A DNA stretch of 64,000 bases. It comes from Metabacillus endolithicus. GTDB lineage: Bacteria; Bacillota; Bacilli; Bacillales; Bacillaceae. The translations under genes were made by a program, and so were the position numbers. The stretch is from assembly GCF_023078335.1 (NCBI RefSeq), contig NZ_CP095550.1, forward strand, positions 124,001 to 188,000, given 5' to 3'. Shown piece after piece: positions 8,515-17,870 of this stretch. How positions within the stretch are numbered: the stretch's first letter is position 1; each line of letters opens with the position of its first letter. The notes beneath the pieces were generated by a model. It worked only from the letters and a program-made list of their open reading frames with translations. It was not told the DNA's origin and ran no database searches.

Positions 8515-10125
8515 GAACTCATAGTTGTACATTTTTCTGTTTTGTTTAACAGCCTTTGCGATAGTTTCAGGTTTAACAAAGTTATCCGCTCTGACCTTAA
8601 GTGGTCTTTTATTTTTCCTATCTATATTTAACTTTCTTCCTTTTTCCGTAAAAGGCGTTTCCAACGGATTTTTAACCGCTGGAGGTTTAAAGGTTACAAA
8701 TGCCAAAGATGTGACTCCTATTCTAACATCATCAATTTCAATGAATGGTATCTTTGTAGAATAATCAGAGTGAACAGATATGAGATTATGAGTTTCCTTG
8801 GCAGGAATCAGTCTCTCATTGTACTTCTTAATTGAATGATAGATAACTTTATTTAATCGCCAATAATGTTTTTTGAAAGTCCTTTGAACGCTATCTGCCG
8901 CATCGTAGTAATTAACTATTCCCCTGACTTTTGCGTTAAATTTTAGAACTCTTTCAGCTAATACCTCTTGCGTATCGCACATTCTCAGCTTGAAGGCATC
9001 TTTCTTCAATTCTTGAAGTTTCTTTTCGACTCTTTCTTTGTTTGGAGTTATCTTTTGTATAGCCTTTCTTCCTTTATCGGTGTTAACCACTTTTGCGATT
9101 TTAATATCGAATCCTAGAAAAGTTATCCTTGACTGTTTGACGTTCGTAATTTTTGTTTTCTCCATAGATAATTCTATTTTTAACTGATTCTTCAGGAATT
9201 CGCCAGCTCTATGTTTAATTATTTCTGCGTTTCTCTTGGAGTTAGTAAGTATTATCCAATCGTCTGCATATCTAATTAAATGCATAGGTTTCATCTTGTG
9301 CTTTTTCATCGTTCGATAAGCACTATTGCTAGTTGATTTACCCTCATGTTGTTTGTTGGCTTCCCATTCCCTAGTTATCCACCTATCGAATTTGTTAAGG
9401 TAGATGTTCGCTAGAAGAGGAGAAAGAATTCCTCCTTGCGGGGTCCCTTTGTCGTTGTCAAAAATAAATTCATCTTCCATTATTTTTGCCTTAAGCATGG
9501 ATTTGATTATCATTAATACTCTTCTATCTCTGATTCCAATGTGATAGAGTTGTTTTAACAGAACTGTATGATTAACGTTGTCAAAGAATCCTTTAATGTC
9601 ACCTTCAACTGCGTAGTGACAGTCGGTGCTGTATATAATTGATTGAACTCTTGCGAGGGCGTGCTTTTGGTCTCTCATGGGTCTGAATCCATATGAGTGG
9701 TCAAAGAATTTACCTTCTGCAATTGGTTCAATAACTATTCTCATACATTCTTGAATTATCCTGTCTTTAATTGTCGGGATACCAAGAGGTCTTGTTCCAC
9801 CAGATTCTTTTTCAATGTTTTTCCTCCGTACAAGGTCAGGTGTGTAGTTCCTGAAATTGCTTTGGAGTTCATCAATCACTTCTTGATAATCTTTTTGGAG
9901 AAAATATTCGATTGTTTTCCCATCCACACCAGGAGTATTACTTCCTTTATTTGATTTGATGTTATGGATGGCAGTCATTATTGTAGTTTCACAGGACATT
10001 ATTTCTAATAGTCCTTTGAACCCAATAGGATTTTTCTTTGATTCACTCGACAGTTGATACAGTTTATCCTGAATTACCTTGAGTTCTGATTCACTTTTCG
10101 GATAGTCAAGTTTTTGTGCCAACAT
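8407..10125 (-). CDS. ltrA: Group II intron reverse transcriptase/maturase (C-terminally frameshifted)
   Basis: About 572 residues. The RT domain is complete: SNKGSNTPGVDG (RT0/1), RPLGIPTIKDRIIQ (RT2), YGFRPMRDQKHAL (RT2a/3), KGTPQGGILSPLLANIYL (RT4), RYADDWIIL catalytic YADD (RT5) and FLGFDI (RT7). The maturase X region follows, with NAKVRGIVNYY. The last 36 or so residues are out of the HNH frame. ATG 10125 is favoured because AAAGGG lies 6 nt upstream; GTG 10131 and ATG 10128 are alternatives. The protein should assist splicing of its host intron and hence expression of the ATPase. Confidence 0.93.
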   Translation of the reverse strand: MLAQKLDYPKSESELKVIQDKLYQLSSESKKNPIGFKGLLEIMSCETTIMTAIHNIKSNKGSNTPGVDGKTIEYFLQKDYQEVIDELQSNFRNYTPDLVRRKNIEKESGGTRPLGIPTIKDRIIQECMRIVIEPIAEGKFFDHSYGFRPMRDQKHALARVQSIIYSTDCHYAVEGDIKGFFDNVNHTVLLKQLYHIGIRDRRVLMIIKSMLKAKIMEDEFIFDNDKGTPQGGILSPLLANIYLNKFDRWITREWEANKQHEGKSTSNSAYRTMKKHKMKPMHLIRYADDWIILTNSKRNAEIIKHRAGEFLKNQLKIELSMEKTKITNVKQSRITFLGFDIKIAKVVNTDKGRKAIQKITPNKERVEKKLQELKKDAFKLRMCDTQEVLAERVLKFNAKVRGIVNYYDAADSVQRTFKKHYWRLNKVIYHSIKKYNERLIPAKETHNLISVHSDYSTKIPFIEIDDVRIGVTSLAFVTFKPPAVKNPLETPFTEKGRKLNIDRKNKRPLKVRADNFVKPETIAKAVKQNRKMYNYEFFMNRGLMRTTVIGENAEFVPNQSIRQTSTTSNRTS

Positions 10126-10845
10126 CATCACCCCTTTCAGAGCTAGAGTTGGTTTTAGTCAGTTGTGCACATCGGCATCCATGACAGTTTTTTCATTAGG
10201 ATGATAACTAATTGACTATGCCCCTTCGCTCCATTCCCATTACAGGAACTTCAACACTACTACGGGCTGCTGCCACTCGAATTCAATGGTCATTTCCTAC
10301 CATTTAAGGACATTGCCGTATCAAGGCTTAACATTCCTTTTCGAGCTTCATTTGTTCCATATACCTTAGCTTTACATATGACTTTAGGTTCCTTCTATAG
10401 GCCGTTAACCGCTTTTTCGTCCACTGCTGAGGGACTAAAAGCAAATAACCTTTATAGGTTAAATACAGACAACAAAGACGAAATTTTATTATCCGTGGTT
10501 AAGCACCTGACTAGGTGATATTAGGTTTCCCTAACACTGGATTTACGACCCGTACATTCGAAGGTTCGTCAGTAGGCATTATCCCACATTCTAACCATAA
10601 TCATTTTATAGCACCCCGACCTAATAATAATCCCAGAAGGACTACTTTCAGCCGACTTCACCGAGCTTCACACACTTAATGTGATACCATTAAGTGCATG
10701 TCGGAGGATTAGGCGTAGTTAGTCAGCATTCTAACCCAAAATAGGAACTTCCCCTATTTAAATTGGTATATAGTTCATCTCAACATGTTAAGATGCCTGT
10801 TTTTGTTGTCGATTTCTCGACAGGTTGTACAGGAACAAATCACAC

Positions 10846-11880
10846 CTCATCAATCCACAAAATACAAGGAGCAGTTGCTTCAGCAGTTTTTATAGCTTTT
10901 CTCATATTCTCTTCACTACTACCAACTATGCCGCTATATATTTTTCCGATATCTAGCCTTAACAGTGGAAGCTGCCACATTTCACTAATGGATTTACTGA
11001 TTAAACTTTTTCCACATCCAGGTACACCTGTAATCAACACACCTTTTGGAGAAGGCAAGCCATAAAGTTGTGCAGACTCCATCCAAGATTTATTTCTTTT
11101 TCGAAGCCAACGCTTTAAATTTTCAAGTCCTCCAACGTCTTTCATGTCTAAATTGCTATTAACAAATTCAAGGATCCCCGTTTTTTTAATTATCTGCTCT
11201 TTTTCTTCCAAAATAACATCTACATCGTCAATTGAAAGTTTTCCATCTTCTACCATCGCTCTAGCAAAAGCATTTTCAGCCTCAGATAATGTAAGTCCGA
11301 GTGCTGCTTTTACCAATTTTTCTTTTTCGTCATCATTTAAATTAATTTCAATACGTCCACTCGTTTTATTCACTTCAATCATTTCATCCAGACTTTGCTT
11401 AATTTCTTTAAAAGTAGGTAAGTCAAAGTCAACAATTGTAATATCTTTTTCAAGATCAAGTGGCAACCTCAATACAGGAGAAAGAAACACAACGTTTTTG
11501 GGATTAGGACTTTGTTTCAAGCTCGAGCATATATCTCTTAACTTACGGATAATTTGATAATCAGGAAGACGTCCTTCGTCTCCAAAATAAATATGAAAAT
11601 CTTGTAAAACAAATATAGCTGGTTCTGAATAATTCTCGATATATTCCAATGCCTTTAGGGCAGATTTAGTATCTGCTTTTTGCGTTTCTTCCTCCCCAGA
11701 AAATCCTTTTGTTACTTTCCACGTAATGACTTTTCTCTGCGTTTTAATCAATTCCCGATCAGAAGCAATTGAATGAATTAACGAAAGCGCCCTGTCCTCT
11801 TCCCATGTTGATAAATACAGAAAAGGAAAACGCGCTTTGAATAAATTGGCTATTAATCTCTTTCTATCCGTTTTTTTCAC
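10846..11880 (-). CDS. AAA+ ATPase (Ycf46-like), 5' exon
   Basis: 345 residues from GTG 11880, preceded by GGGAGGA; the longer frame from 11898 would include that site as codons. The first 240 or so residues are a degenerate P-loop-like N-domain as in Ycf46 (LYLSTWEEDRALSLI, FVLQDFHIYF). Walker A is GVPGCGKS (about 285-292), and pore-loop-like KIYSGIVGSSEEN precedes ILWIDE, where the intron enters after Glu345. The in-frame extension into the intron is only Val-stop, so the unspliced product lacks the rest of Walker B, sensor 1 and the arginine finger. It heads the DUF1257-DUF2997-HhH-radical-SAM operon. Confidence 0.9.
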
Positions 11881-12066
11881 TACGATGAATCCTCCCACTA
11901 TTCGCTGCTAAATAACTAGTCCCTTTTTCTCCAATCTTCCAATAATATTATATAAAATACTGTAAAAAAAGACCATCTTTAAAATAGATACATGCTTACT
12001 CTAGTCTTTTTGAACTACTAATTAGAATAAAATAAAGTGTTCTTCCAAAAAAATTTGAAGCAAATT

Positions 12067-12093
12067 AAAAAAGACAACGCTTAGAACGTTGTC
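12067..12093 (-). terminator. Rho-independent terminator
   Basis: GACAACG/CGTTGTC stem (12073-12079 with 12087-12093) with an A run on the plus strand that reads as a T tail on the minus strand. It ends the methyltransferase transcript. The 12094-11881 gap otherwise holds only the promoter region of the ATPase operon. Confidence 0.8.
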
Positions 12094-12101
12094 CTGTCTT
12101 A

Positions 12102-12806
12102 TTAACCCTTTTTTATTATTAACATCGCATTCGCATTTGTCATAAATTCATATGAAACACTCACTTCTTCAACACTACAACCATTGTTGGCTAAATACTC
12201 TTTGATCTTTTCTAAATGCTCATACCTTTTCCCTTCTAAGTCAACTAAAGGGAAAACGCGAATCTCCTCTTTTGTTACCCTTAGTAACTCATTTAGTGTT
12301 TCAATGTGAAATTGATACTCTAAACGATCTCCATACATAAATAGGAAATGAGCAGAAAGAGTCATATCAAATTGTTCAGTATCAAATGGCAACGTAGGTA
12401 AAGTAGCAGGAATATATCTTTCCCTCGATTTACTCATATCGAGAGCACAATCTTGTAGAGCTCTTATACGATGGTTTCTAAGCTGTTCTATTGTCTTAAA
12501 ATAATTCCATTGAAACTTATTCTTGGCTTTTTGGATATTTTCCATTGCATGTTCAACATCTTGTAGGCCTTTATTTTGAAGGTCGTCAAAGGAATGATCA
12601 TAAGCAATATCACAGGCAGTTACGTTTATACCAGCTTTGTTACCTACTGCAGTAAATGAACAAGCTCCTGCTGGACAATCGAGTATTTTCTTTCCTTTAA
12701 GCTTTTCTTCTGAAAGAGAAAACATATCCAAATACTCTTCAAAAGTTCTTCCAATAAAAATAATACGGTCTAAATCTAATTTTGTACTCTGCTCAACTTT
12801 ACTCAA
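12102..12806 (-). CDS. SAM-dependent methyltransferase
   Basis: 234 residues. Motif I ILDCPAGACSF (about 41-51) and an acidic residue at the end of strand beta2 (TACDIAYD) mark a class I Rossmann methyltransferase. The later segment FDTEQFDMTLSAHFLFMY is the motif IV region, and a C-terminal strand pair completes the fold. The substrate is unknown. The start is TTG 12806, with AGAGGTGA 7 nt upstream; no closer ATG exists in frame. It is a single-gene unit with its own terminator. Confidence 0.8.
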   Translation of the reverse strand: MSKVEQSTKLDLDRIIFIGRTFEEYLDMFSLSEEKLKGKKILDCPAGACSFTAVGNKAGINVTACDIAYDHSFDDLQNKGLQDVEHAMENIQKAKNKFQWNYFKTIEQLRNHRIRALQDCALDMSKSRERYIPATLPTLPFDTEQFDMTLSAHFLFMYGDRLEYQFHIETLNELLRVTKEEIRVFPLVDLEGKRYEHLEKIKEYLANNGCSVEEVSVSYEFMTNANAMLIIKKG

Positions 12807-13030
12807 CTACACTCACCTCTTCTTAAAGATTAGTGTTATATTATCATGATTAATTGGAAATGTTAACCTTTTTTAAATCTCAAAAGCATTCTCAAGTGTT
12901 GACAAAAGTTTTCTATTCATTTACATATTTTCTTAAATATTTTTTTAAAAATTCAATTGAATATCATTTTATAACAATTTACTGTAAAAATGTACCAAAT
13001 AAATTTAAATATCGAAGGGAAGAAAAGTTT

Positions 13031-13482
13031 ATGAACTGTAAAATTGAAACACTTCCAACATATCGAGTAGCTTATTTTCGACGAGTGGGACCATATGGAT
13101 CTGCAAATCATGAAGTGATGGAGAAATTAAAAACATGAAATTTAAAGAGAAAAAACTTCTTGATTCGGCAACTATACTTGCAATTCCACAAGACAACCCT
13201 GAAACAACACCTCTAGATAACTGTAGATTTGATGCTTGCATTGTGGTCTCAGAGGATTTTCAACTAGATGATACAATTTTAGAGAATGAACTACTCGGTG
13301 GAAGATACCTCGTTTACAAGGTTGAACATACCGCAGAGGAAATTCAAAAAGCATATACGGAGATTTTTTCTTCCATACAAAGCAGTGGATATCAACTTGA
13401 CAACAAACCAATAATGGAGAGATATGTAGGTGATATGATCTCTAATCCTTATTGTGAAATTTGTGTACCTTTGAAACAGTAG
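13031..13482 (+). pseudogene. GyrI-like domain protein, split by a frameshift
   Basis: Frame 1 (13031-13138) gives CKIETLPTYRVAYFRRVGPY and stops at TGA after EKLKT. Frame 2 (13135-13482) continues with LLDSATILAIPQDNPETTP, CRFDACIVV and GGRYLVYKVEHTAEEIQKAY, ending YCEICVPLKQ. Together they make one GyrI-like small-molecule-binding domain as found in AraC-type effectors and SbmC. One extra G near 13137 would restore T-W-K across the break, matching the Trp usual there. The start has GAAGGGAAG upstream. It is either a pseudogene or a sequencing indel. Confidence 0.8.
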
Positions 13483-13496
13483 TTTCTTAATAAGAA

Positions 13497-13534
13497 AAGA
13501 ACAAGCTGCTGCATCAAAATAGCAACTTGTTCTT
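13497..13534. terminator. Bidirectional hairpin terminator
   Basis: A 14-bp stem with one mismatch (13497-13510 with 13521-13534) between the convergent GyrI-like gene and bioY. Confidence 0.65.
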
Positions 13535-13623
13535 CTTATCAATATTCCGCTACTAACGAATATGCAAAGTTATGATCGATATTTACTGATAGTGACCAAC
13601 TATCATTCCAGATTTCGAATTTA

Positions 13624-14211
13624 TCACATCGAACTTTCCTTTTGAATCGGATATTTTCGGTTACCCATCGATTGAAAGGCTTTATATAATCGAACCGCAA
13701 GAAATCCTGCAATAATTGAGATAACAAGATCGCCAGCTATGCTATAGACAAAACCAATCATTACAGCATGTGCGAAGCTGCTTTCAACACCCATCCACGT
13801 ATTTAAGGCTATATATAAATAAATAACACCGAAAAAATAAACAACGGCTAAGCCAGCAAAATTTGCAATAATAAAATGAGAGATTTTAGGGTTCGACACT
13901 CGCTCTATAATCGCTCCAACAACATAAGCACCCGCCATAAATCCTATTAAATAGCCAAATGTGGGTTGTAATACATACCCAATTCCTCCCCCTTGAGTAA
14001 AAACAGGTAATCCTGCTAAGCCAATCGCTACATAAATTAACTGACTCTGAAAACCTTTTTTACTGCCAAGCAAACTACCAGCTAAAAAAACAAATAACAC
14101 TTGAAGGGTGAACGGAACATACGGCAATGGTATCTTAATAAAAGCACCAATCGATGAAAGTGAAGCAAATAAAGACACGGTTACTAATGATACAGTTGAG
14201 CTCTTTTTCAT
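13624..14211 (-). CDS. bioY: Biotin transporter BioY (ECF substrate-binding component)
   Basis: 195 residues, about six membrane helices. BioY features include KIPLPYVPFTLQVLFVFLAG near the N-terminus, the glycine-rich GLAGLPVFTQGGG and PTFGYLIGFM. BioY binds biotin and works with the EcfT/EcfA module, encoded elsewhere. The gene begins one base after the bioA stop, with GAGGTG inside the end of bioA as ribosome binding site, so it is the third gene of bioD-bioA-bioY. Control by the BirA box before bioD is expected. Confidence 0.95.
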   Translation of the reverse strand: MKKSSTVSLVTVSLFASLSSIGAFIKIPLPYVPFTLQVLFVFLAGSLLGSKKGFQSQLIYVAIGLAGLPVFTQGGGIGYVLQPTFGYLIGFMAGAYVVGAIIERVSNPKISHFIIANFAGLAVVYFFGVIYLYIALNTWMGVESSFAHAVMIGFVYSIAGDLVISIIAGFLAVRLYKAFQSMGNRKYPIQKESSM

Positions 14212-14212
14212 T

Positions 14213-15589
14213 TTAAAAGCACCTCATCATTACGCTGCTGTTTTTAAAATACTCTTGTATACTATCACTTGCTAGTTGAATCATTTTGTCTATTTCTTCT
14301 GTCTTAATCACGTACGGCGGCATGAAATAAAGAACATTTCCAAGTGGTCTTAATAACAAGCCTTTTTCTAAAGCGATTCGATAGATTTGATACCCTACTC
14401 GTTCTTTGCTTGGAAAAGGCTCTTTTGTCTCCTTATCTCTGACTAACTCAATAGCACCAACCATACCAATTTGTCTATATTCACCAACATACGGTAAATC
14501 TGAAAACTCTTGAGATGCTTTTTCCCGCATATAGGTACTCTTTACATGGTTTTCCTTAATGATATTTTCTTCTTCAAAGATGTTTAAAACTTCAAGGGCT
14601 ACACTGCAGGCTAATGGATTTCCGGTATAGCTGTGAGAATGTAAAAATGCTTTCATACTTGCGTAATCATCATAAAAAGCCTCGTACACATTATCTGTGG
14701 TCATAACAACAGATAATGGTAAATATCCACCAGTTAAACCCTTTGATAAACACATGAAATCAGGTGTAATACCAGCTTGTTCACAAGCAAACAAAGTTCC
14801 AGTTCGACCAAATCCAACTGCTACTTCATCAGCAATTAAATGAACATCATATTGTAAACATAGCTCTTTTAATCTTTTTAAATAAGAAGGTGGATACATT
14901 TTCATTCCTGCAGCTGCTTGAATTAAAGGCTCAATAATAATCGCTGTAATTTCTTCAGCATGTTTCTCTAGCTGCTCTTCAACAAACGAGATACATGGCG
15001 TGTCACAATGGTTTGGTGTTTGATTAAATGGACATCGATAACAATCCGGTCCTTGTGCTCTGACTGTGTTGAGTAAAAGAGGTTGAAAGACTTCATTATA
15101 CAAGCCCACCCCGCCTACCGAAAGTGCTCCAAGTGTTTCTCCATGATAGGCATCTGTTAAGGAAAGGAATCGTTTTTTATTTGGTTTATTTTTTTGCATA
15201 TGATACTGAAAACTCATTTTTAATGCTACTTCAATTGCTGATGAACCGTTATCAGCGAAAAAGACTTTGTTCAAGCCTTTTGGTGTGTATGCCACTAATT
15301 TTTCAGCAAGTAAAATAGCAGGTTCATGCGTAAAGTTTGCAAAAATAACATGTTCAAGGTTAAAAGCCTGCTGCGATAAAGCCTGACTAATTCTTTGATT
15401 AGAATGCCCGAATAAATTTACCCACCATGATGAAACTGCATCCATATACTTTTTTCCATTTTCATCATATAAATAAATTCCCTCCCCTTTTTTAATCACA
15501 ATCGGAGGAAACTCTTCATAGTCTTTCATTTGTGAGCATGGGTGCCAAACATGATTTAAATCTCGTTTTTGTAAGTTTGAAAGATTCAT
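14213..15589 (-). CDS. bioA: Adenosylmethionine-8-amino-7-oxononanoate aminotransferase
   Basis: 458 residues, a class III PLP-dependent aminotransferase. [13 protein letters not shown] near the N-terminus is typical of BioA, and [12 protein letters not shown] is the Trp-containing substrate pocket. [13 protein letters not shown] carries the cofactor Asp, and [14 protein letters not shown] the PLP lysine (about Lys283). It converts 8-amino-7-oxononanoate to 7,8-diaminononanoate. The amino donor is SAM in BioA but lysine in B. subtilis BioK, and the sequence alone does not exclude the lysine form. Its ATG overlaps the bioD stop as ATGA. Confidence 0.93.
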   Translation of the reverse strand: MNLSNLQKRDLNHVWHPCSQMKDYEEFPPIVIKKGEGIYLYDENGKKYMDAVSSWWVNLFGHSNQRISQALSQQAFNLEHVIFANFTHEPAILLAEKLVAYTPKGLNKVFFADNGSSAIEVALKMSFQYHMQKNKPNKKRFLSLTDAYHGETLGALSVGGVGLYNEVFQPLLLNTVRAQGPDCYRCPFNQTPNHCDTPCISFVEEQLEKHAEEITAIIIEPLIQAAAGMKMYPPSYLKRLKELCLQYDVHLIADEVAVGFGRTGTLFACEQAGITPDFMCLSKGLTGGYLPLSVVMTTDNVYEAFYDDYASMKAFLHSHSYTGNPLACSVALEVLNIFEEENIIKENHVKSTYMREKASQEFSDLPYVGEYRQIGMVGAIELVRDKETKEPFPSKERVGYQIYRIALEKGLLLRPLGNVLYFMPPYVIKTEEIDKMIQLASDSIQEYFKNSSVMMRCF

Positions 15590-16271
15590 AGGCTACCCAC
15601 CCTTTCGAATAATTCATCGATATTGTTCATTTCTAATTCTTTAAGGTCAGCAAGATTTTTTAATTGCGGAATAATCATTGACGGTATACTCGTCATTTTA
15701 TTAATCGTTCGGATATTCTCAATCTCAAGCTTGGTGTTAGTAAACCTGTTAAAGATGATTCCTCTAATTTGAATGTTTCTATTAGTAAGTGCCTCGATAG
15801 AAAGTAACGTATGATTGATCGTGCCTAGCGAGCTTCTCGCAACTAATATAACAGGTAACCGCGATTGTTCGATTAGTTTTAGAAAATGAAAGTCTTCATT
15901 TAGTGGAACATATAATCCGCCTGCTCCTTCACAAATAATATACTGATAAATAGCTTTCAATTTATCAATTTGTTGCAATATCACACGTTCATCAATCACT
16001 GCATTCTCAAGCCTCGCTGCATAATGAGGAGAAGCCGGCTCTTTAAAAGAATAGGTATTTAAATGTTCTTTTACTAGGGAACCCTGCTGTGAGTTTGATA
16101 GAATTCAGTGTCAGCATAATATGACCGAGATTCTTCCTGAACGAGGCCTGTTTGAACAGGCTTGTAAGCAAGTGTTTCCCCCTTTTCTTGAAAATATCGT
16201 AACAAATAAGTAGTTACAACTGTTTTTCCAACTTCTGTATCAGTCCCCACAACCCAAAAGTGATTTGTCAT
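15586..16271 (-). pseudogene. bioD: Dethiobiotin synthetase, interrupted by a frameshift
   Basis: The N-terminal part (16271 to about 16074) has P-loop GTDTEVGKT and KPVQTG and runs to a stop after HSRVP. The remaining sequence is in another frame, beginning GSLVKEHLNTYSFKEPASPH and continuing through ICEGAGGLYVPL to the end at 15586. All catalytic regions are present, so the only lesion is one missing base near 16084-16090. BioD closes the ureido ring to form dethiobiotin. It is the first gene of the bio operon. If the lesion is real, the operon would be polar-affected and biotin synthesis blocked; a sequencing error is at least as likely. Confidence 0.88.
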
Positions 16272-16283
16272 CCATACCCCCCC

Positions 16284-16318
16284 ATATGTTAACTGATATT
16301 AAATAAAGGTTAACATAT
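16284..16318. promoter_or_regulatory. BirA operator (biotin repressor box)
   Basis: Perfect 10-nt arms ATATGTTAAC and GTTAACATAT separated by 15 nt, ending 13 nt before the bioD start. The TGTTAAC-N15-GTTAACA layout matches the known Bacillus BirA box. Confidence 0.9.
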
Positions 16319-16515
16319 AGCGAGCGATTTTTGGAATATATAGTTTAACTTTTAGGAAAATAATCCCTTAATTATCGTTTTATTCACGCCTAACTTACAT
16401 TTTAGTCCATACGATTAGCAGCTAGTTTGCATAGGTTATAACAGCTTAAATGCAACCTTTCATTATGAGAGATTTTTTAAGTTTTCATAAGAAAGCTTTA
16501 AAGGAGGTGTCATTT

Positions 16516-16728
16516 ATGTATCAAAATATCACAACAGGAGCTCATCCAGGTGTACCAGGAGCATGTACTGCAACCTATAACGGTCATACTCTTTATAATC
16601 ACCATAATAATCCGAGCCTTCATTCGCAACACTATAGCAATCATAATAATCCCTATTACTATAACAACTCATTCCCCACTATGATGTATCCAGGATCTCC
16701 TTATTCTCAATTCTACTTTAATAGATAA
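16516..16728 (+). CDS. His/Asn/Tyr-rich small protein, possibly spore-coat
   Basis: 70 residues from ATG 16516, preceded by AAAGGAGGTG. The composition is extreme: repeated HNN, NHNNP and YYYNN segments with Gly/Pro, little hydrophobic core and almost no acidic residues. No family is recognised. Tyr/His/Asn-rich low-complexity proteins are common in Bacillus spore coats and inner crust, so a coat role is a guess from composition. His clusters could also bind metal, and the convergent neighbour is a ferritin-like protein. Confidence 0.65.
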   Translation: MYQNITTGAHPGVPGACTATYNGHTLYNHHNNPSLHSQHYSNHNNPYYYNNSFPTMMYPGSPYSQFYFNR

Positions 16729-16782
16729 TTTGTTTAAATTTAATCCATGTTTTATATAATATGACTATATTTAACTAACAAA

Positions 16783-16809
16783 AAGGAGTTGTCACCATGA
16801 CAACTCCTT
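16783..16809 (-). terminator. Rho-independent terminator
   Basis: Perfect 12-bp stem AAGGAGTTGTCA/TGACAACTCCTT with loop CCA, followed on the minus strand by a T run. It ends the ferritin-like gene. Confidence 0.88.
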
Positions 16810-16826
16810 AGTTAATATAAATAACA

Positions 16827-17333
16827 TTACCCCGCTGCTATGGGACCATTTTGCCTTTGACCAAGCTCTTGATCTATTATCAATAGGGCAGATGGATTAT
16901 TTTCTGCTAATTTCAAACGTTCAACAATGGTTAATGATTGTGCTTCTTCATCAATTTGTTCTCTTAAAAAATCTTGAACAATTACTGTTGTTTGAGGATC
17001 AATTTGTTTAACATAATCATACGCTTGTCTATATGAGTTTGTAACATATTGCTCATGTTCAAGAACTCTTTGGAAGGTCTCTAAAGGTGTCCCAAAATTA
17101 GTAGGCTGAGCTGGTACTTCAGTCAATTTTACTACTCCATCTTTTCCAGATAAGTAATCGATTAAAATCAACAAATGTGTACGTTCTTCATCAGATTGTA
17201 ATCTTAACCATTTTGCCATACCCGTATAGTTCTTTCGATCCAAATATGCCGACATAGCTAAATATAAAGTCGTAGAAATGTGTTCAATCTGAATTAGATT
17301 ATTAATGAGCTGTTGCACTTCTTCTCTTACCAC
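16827..17333 (-). CDS. Ferritin-like diiron protein
   Basis: 168 residues forming a predicted four-helix bundle. Possible metal ligands follow the ferritin pattern: Glu in QIEHISTTLY, SDEERTH (ExxH), LEHEQ and DEEAQSL. The length is close to non-haem ferritins. It may store or oxidise iron, though the ligands are spaced loosely and a ferritin-like-domain protein of other function (for example spore-associated) is possible. It stands alone with a clear terminator and a GGAGTG-like site just before the start. Confidence 0.75.
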   Translation of the reverse strand: MVREEVQQLINNLIQIEHISTTLYLAMSAYLDRKNYTGMAKWLRLQSDEERTHLLILIDYLSGKDGVVKLTEVPAQPTNFGTPLETFQRVLEHEQYVTNSYRQAYDYVKQIDPQTTVIVQDFLREQIDEEAQSLTIVERLKLAENNPSALLIIDQELGQRQNGPIAAG

Positions 17334-17598
17334 TTCTTACACTCCCGTTCAACTGAATTTTAAGTTCATATTAGGTTATGACCTATATAAAAATTTGTTC
17401 TTAAAAACGATGGTTTTTGAGAAGGTTCCACCTAAATTATGTTTAAAAGTTTAAAAATCAGGGTAAATAAAACATATCAGAAATTGACAAAGAAACCATT
17501 TTTTGATAAAGACTTAAACCTACCAAGTTAAAAACGGAGAAATAAATGTACCTAACATCAAATCACTAATCCATGTCACAATTTTATAGGAAGATACA

Positions 17599-17742
17599 AT
17601 GAAATTAGGATCGAAAGTAATTTATAAAAGTGAAATATATTTCTTTTTTTACGATCATGGTAACGGACTTTGTGAAGTTCAACATCCAAAAACATATGAA
17701 ATAACCTTAGCGAAAATAGACGATTTAATATTTGTCATTTAG
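17599..17742 (+). CDS. Small conserved protein with paralogue at 51535
   Basis: 47 residues from ATG 17599, with AGGAAG upstream. It contains the segment FYDHGNGLCEVQ. A second gene at 51535-51681 encodes a protein identical at about 30 of 47 positions, including DHGNGLCE, so both are under selection and real. Function is unknown. It sits in the 520-nt gap between the ferritin-like and germination genes. Confidence 0.75.
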   Translation: MKLGSKVIYKSEIYFFFYDHGNGLCEVQHPKTYEITLAKIDDLIFVI

Positions 17743-17815
17743 TAAGTGGCGAGGCAAAGCTGGAGTTTATTATAAAGGAGACGTACATATTCAATTAAGA
17801 AGTCTCATTTAAATA

Positions 17816-17870
17816 CCTAAAAGAACATGATTAAGCTCTGATATAATTCAGATTATCATGTTCTTTTAGG
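17816..17870. terminator. Bidirectional terminator overlapping the gerB stop
   Basis: A 15-bp perfect stem (17816-17830 with 17856-17870) with further pairing in the loop. The TGA of the minus-strand gerB lies in one arm. Confidence 0.8.

Larger units (their letters stand above)
8124..10845 (-). mobile_element. Group II intron interrupting the AAA+ ATPase gene
   Basis: A 2722-nt insertion on the minus strand. The 5' end is GTGTG after GAT GAG and the 3' end is CACTAT before ATT GAA, so boundaries follow the GUGYG...AY rule. Splicing gives W-I-D-E-I-E-K-G-F-S-G, the expected Walker B context. The 5' 714 nt (10132-10845) carry no ORF and should form domains I-III; the RT gene lies in domain IV; domains V and VI lie at 8125-8230. 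No target-site duplication is expected or seen. The 5' exon end (TTGATGAG) is the likely IBS1. The EBS partner was not located by eye. Confidence 0.93.

Noticed and set aside
8124..10845. Interpretation as an insertion sequence
   Set aside because: There are no terminal inverted repeats or target duplication, and the ORF is a reverse transcriptase; the splice boundaries fit a group II intron.
13539..13727. Minus-strand frame ending in SLSVNIDHNFAYSLVAEY
   Set aside because: Most of it overlaps the end of bioY in another frame. The tail after bioY looks protein-like, but without a start or family match it cannot be called.
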